Positions 13,338 through 15,365 of a stretch of DNA of 15,365 nucleotides are shown in pieces (position 1 is the first letter of the stretch; each line of letters starts with the position of its first letter). The notes below the pieces were generated by a model. It did not search any database, had not been told where the DNA came from, and saw only the letters and a program-made list of their open reading frames with translations. The stretch covers positions 1-15,365 of the forward strand of contig JAUMUB010000014.1 of NCBI GenBank assembly GCA_030530905.1. Direction: 5' to 3'. A program made the translations under genes and the position numbers. The stretch is from Bifidobacteriaceae bacterium. GTDB lineage: Bacteria > Actinomycetota > Actinomycetes > Actinomycetales > Bifidobacteriaceae.

Positions 13338-15257
13338 ATGTGTGCACAGGATGATTCTGTTTTTAACTTAGCTGAACAAGCTGCACAAAATGATGGTGGT
13401 GAGTCTTATCGTGCTTCATTACGATATGTGGGTGAACCTCAGCAGCCAAGCGGAATGCCATATAAAAAATATGTGGCTTACAATAAGCAAATACCGTTTG
13501 ACTATCCAGAACGTACATGGCCTGAAAAAGTATTGCATCACGCTCCACGCTGGTGTTCGGTTGATTTGCGAGACGGTAATCAAGCTTTAGTGAATCCGAT
13601 GGATAAATCACGTAAGCTCCGCTTCTGGAATTTATTGATGATGATGGGTTTCAAAGAGGTTGAAGTGGGTTTTCCGTCAGCTTCTGAAACTGATTACTCG
13701 TTTATTCGCATGCTTATTGAACGCGATCTCATTCCAGATGATGTGACTATTGTAGTGTTAACTCAGGCACGCGAGCATTTAATTCGTAAGACGTATGAGT
13801 GTTTACGTGGTGCTAAACGCGCGGTAGTGCATTTTTATAATTCAGTATCGGTTCTTCAGCGCGAAGTAGTGTTCCGCAAAGATAAAGAGGGTATTAAAAG
13901 TCTTGCGGTTGAGGCTGCAAAATTATGCAAGAAATTAGAGGCGGATGCAGGAGATACGGATATATATTACGAGTATTCTCCGGAATCCTTCACTGGCACA
14001 GAGCCTGAGTATGCGGTTGAAGTTTGCAACGCTGTGATTGACGTGATACAGCCAATTCTAGATCACAAGATGATTATTAATTTGCCTGCAACTGTGGAGA
14101 TGACAACTCCGAACGTGTTCGCCGATCAGGTTGAGTACGTTTCTAATAATCTTGAAAATCGTGAAAGCATTGTGCTTTCGCTGCATCCTCACAACGACTG
14201 TGGTATGGGCGTAGCTGCGGCTGAGCTGGGTTTGTTAGCTGGCGCAGATCGTATTGAAGGCTGCTTACTCGGTAATGGTGAGCGCACGGGTAACGTAGAT
14301 TTAGTTACGTTGGCATTGAACTTATTAGTACAGGGCATTGATCCGCAAATTTCTTGCTCCCAAGTGCAGGATATTCGTAAAACTGTTGAATTCTGTAATC
14401 AGCTTGCGATTGATGAACGTCATCCGTATGCTGGAGATTTCGTATTTACTGCATTTTCCGGATCACATCAGGATGCGATTAAGAAAGGCTTAGAAGCTCG
14501 CGAGAAAGCTGCCGAATCTGCAGGTCAGAGTTTAGAGGATTACATGTGGCTTGTACCGTACTTGCCAATTGATCCGCAGGATATTGGTCGAAATTATAAG
14601 GCTATTATTCGTGTGAATTCTCAGTCTGGTAAAGGTGGCATGGCTTACTTGCTTAAGGCAAACCATAATCTTGATCTTCCAAAGCGTTTGCAAATTGAGT
14701 TTGACAAGATTGTGCAGAAGTATGCGGATGATTCTAAGGCTGAGGTAGTTGATGAGCAGATCTGGTATTTGTTCAAAGACGAGTATCTTCCTGTTGCTGA
14801 TATTAGTGAAACAGAGGGGAAGATTCTGCGTGATGTTGGCGGCAAGGAGCTGCCAAATTGGGGTCGTTTGCATTTGCAAAAGCTGTTGTTATCTTCTGGT
14901 GAAGAATATGGTGATACGTTGGTAAAAGTTCAGCTTCGCGATCGCAATTTCCATTCTGATACGGTGAAGGGATTGCGTGAACTTTCTGGAGTGGGAACTG
15001 GTCCTGTTGAAGCGTTTATTAATTCTTTGTCGGCATTTAACATTGAGGTAAGTGTTTTGGACTACGTGGAACATACGATGACTGCAGGATCTGATGCAAC
15101 CGCAGCAACATATATTGAATGTCAGATCAGTGATGGTGAAGAGCAGAGAGTGATGTGGGGTGTTGGTATTGATGCTTCGATTGTCACCAGCTCGTTGAAA
15201 GCAATTATTTCTGCAATTAATCGTTTTATGAGACTTCGCAGCTCAGAAAATAATTAA
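13338..15257 (+). CDS. leuA: 2-isopropylmalate synthase
   Basis: 639-residue enzyme that joins acetyl-CoA and 2-oxoisovalerate, the first committed step of leucine synthesis. It is the long actinobacterial form, near the 644 residues of the mycobacterial enzyme. The TIM-barrel catalytic domain shows DLRDGNQ (76-82, metal-binding Asp), EVEVGFPSASETD (107-119), the metal-binding HPHND (283-287) and GNGERTGNVD (312-321). A linker region follows, and the C-terminal part (about 500-635) is the LeuA dimer/regulatory domain that binds leucine for feedback. AAGGAG at 13326-13331 sits six bases before ATG 13338; a nearby ATG at 13334 is out of frame. It is transcribed alone and closed by a strong terminator. 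Isoleucine is almost always ATT, unlike the Tad genes. Confidence 0.96.
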   Translation: MCAQDDSVFNLAEQAAQNDGGESYRASLRYVGEPQQPSGMPYKKYVAYNKQIPFDYPERTWPEKVLHHAPRWCSVDLRDGNQALVNPMDKSRKLRFWNLLMMMGFKEVEVGFPSASETDYSFIRMLIERDLIPDDVTIVVLTQAREHLIRKTYECLRGAKRAVVHFYNSVSVLQREVVFRKDKEGIKSLAVEAAKLCKKLEADAGDTDIYYEYSPESFTGTEPEYAVEVCNAVIDVIQPILDHKMIINLPATVEMTTPNVFADQVEYVSNNLENRESIVLSLHPHNDCGMGVAAAELGLLAGADRIEGCLLGNGERTGNVDLVTLALNLLVQGIDPQISCSQVQDIRKTVEFCNQLAIDERHPYAGDFVFTAFSGSHQDAIKKGLEAREKAAESAGQSLEDYMWLVPYLPIDPQDIGRNYKAIIRVNSQSGKGGMAYLLKANHNLDLPKRLQIEFDKIVQKYADDSKAEVVDEQIWYLFKDEYLPVADISETEGKILRDVGGKELPNWGRLHLQKLLLSSGEEYGDTLVKVQLRDRNFHSDTVKGLRELSGVGTGPVEAFINSLSAFNIEVSVLDYVEHTMTAGSDATAATYIECQISDGEEQRVMWGVGIDASIVTSSLKAIISAINRFMRLRSSENN

Positions 15258-15284
15258 TAACATATTAATTAGGCGTATAAAATT

Positions 15285-15324
15285 AGACCGTTTTTATTGA
15301 CTCCTGTATCAATAAAAACGGTCT
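15285..15324 (+). terminator. Rho-independent terminator after leuA
   Basis: A perfect 16-bp stem (15285-15300 with 15309-15324) closes an 8-base loop and is followed by TTTG. GACCG/CGGTC forms the GC clamp at the base and the upper stem is T/A-rich, so it may also work from the other strand. It lies 28 bases after the leuA stop. Confidence 0.9.
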
Positions 15325-15365
15325 TTGTCATCTTGTAAATTTTATAAGTAGAAAAATATTATATA

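Overview
The window looks like a chromosomal segment of a low-GC member of the Bifidobacteriaceae (Actinobacteria), closest in feel to Gardnerella. This rests on AT-rich, actinobacterial-type proteins: a long LeuA, an aspartokinase with corynebacterial-type sequence, a DnaX with a very long tail, and an actinobacterial Tad (tight adherence) pilus set with a DUF4244-like pilin. The genus is an inference; no rRNA or marker gene is present.

Layout. (1) 155-4531, plus strand: a seven-gene Tad pilus operon, tadZ-tadA-tadB-tadC-flp pilin-tadE-TadF-like. It has an ATPase regulator, the assembly motor, two inner-membrane platform proteins, the major prepilin and two minor pilin-like proteins. No prepilin peptidase or TadG is seen. 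(2) 4686-5726, plus: a diacylglycerol/lipid kinase of the YegS/LCB5 family, convergent with (3) a TetR regulator on the minus strand (5847-6458). The tetR promoter carries a perfect 17-bp palindrome. (4) 6728-9683, plus: dnaX-recR, a DNA replication/recombination pair one base apart. (5) 9910-12343, plus: an aspartate-family amino-acid operon, in which aspartokinase is split into a catalytic gene and a separate ACT-domain regulatory gene, followed by asd; a strong hairpin terminator ends it. (6) 12538-13158, plus: a DUF5701-like protein of unknown function with a promoter placed so that the mRNA would be leaderless. (7) 13338-15257, plus: leuA (2-isopropylmalate synthase), closed by a 16-bp-stem terminator.

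How the genes work together. The Tad genes build a surface pilus: TadZ localises, TadA drives, TadB/TadC form the platform, and the prepilins are cut by a peptidase that must lie elsewhere. The ask/asd genes take aspartate to aspartate semialdehyde, the branch point to lysine/diaminopimelate, threonine and methionine. LeuA starts leucine synthesis. Codon use splits the window: the first Tad gene favours ATA for isoleucine (16 of 24 by hand count), while leuA almost never uses it. This suggests a different history or expression level for the pilus locus.

The most notable points are the two-gene aspartokinase, the TetR operator, a near-perfect Shine-Dalgarno limited to the major pilin, the leaderless-type promoter at 12503-12531, and a cluster of overlapping inverted repeats upstream of aspartokinase. 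I found no clearly new multi-gene system, CRISPR array, tRNA, rRNA or insertion sequence. No gene-free stretch exceeds 300 bases; the longest is about 269 bases between tetR and dnaX.
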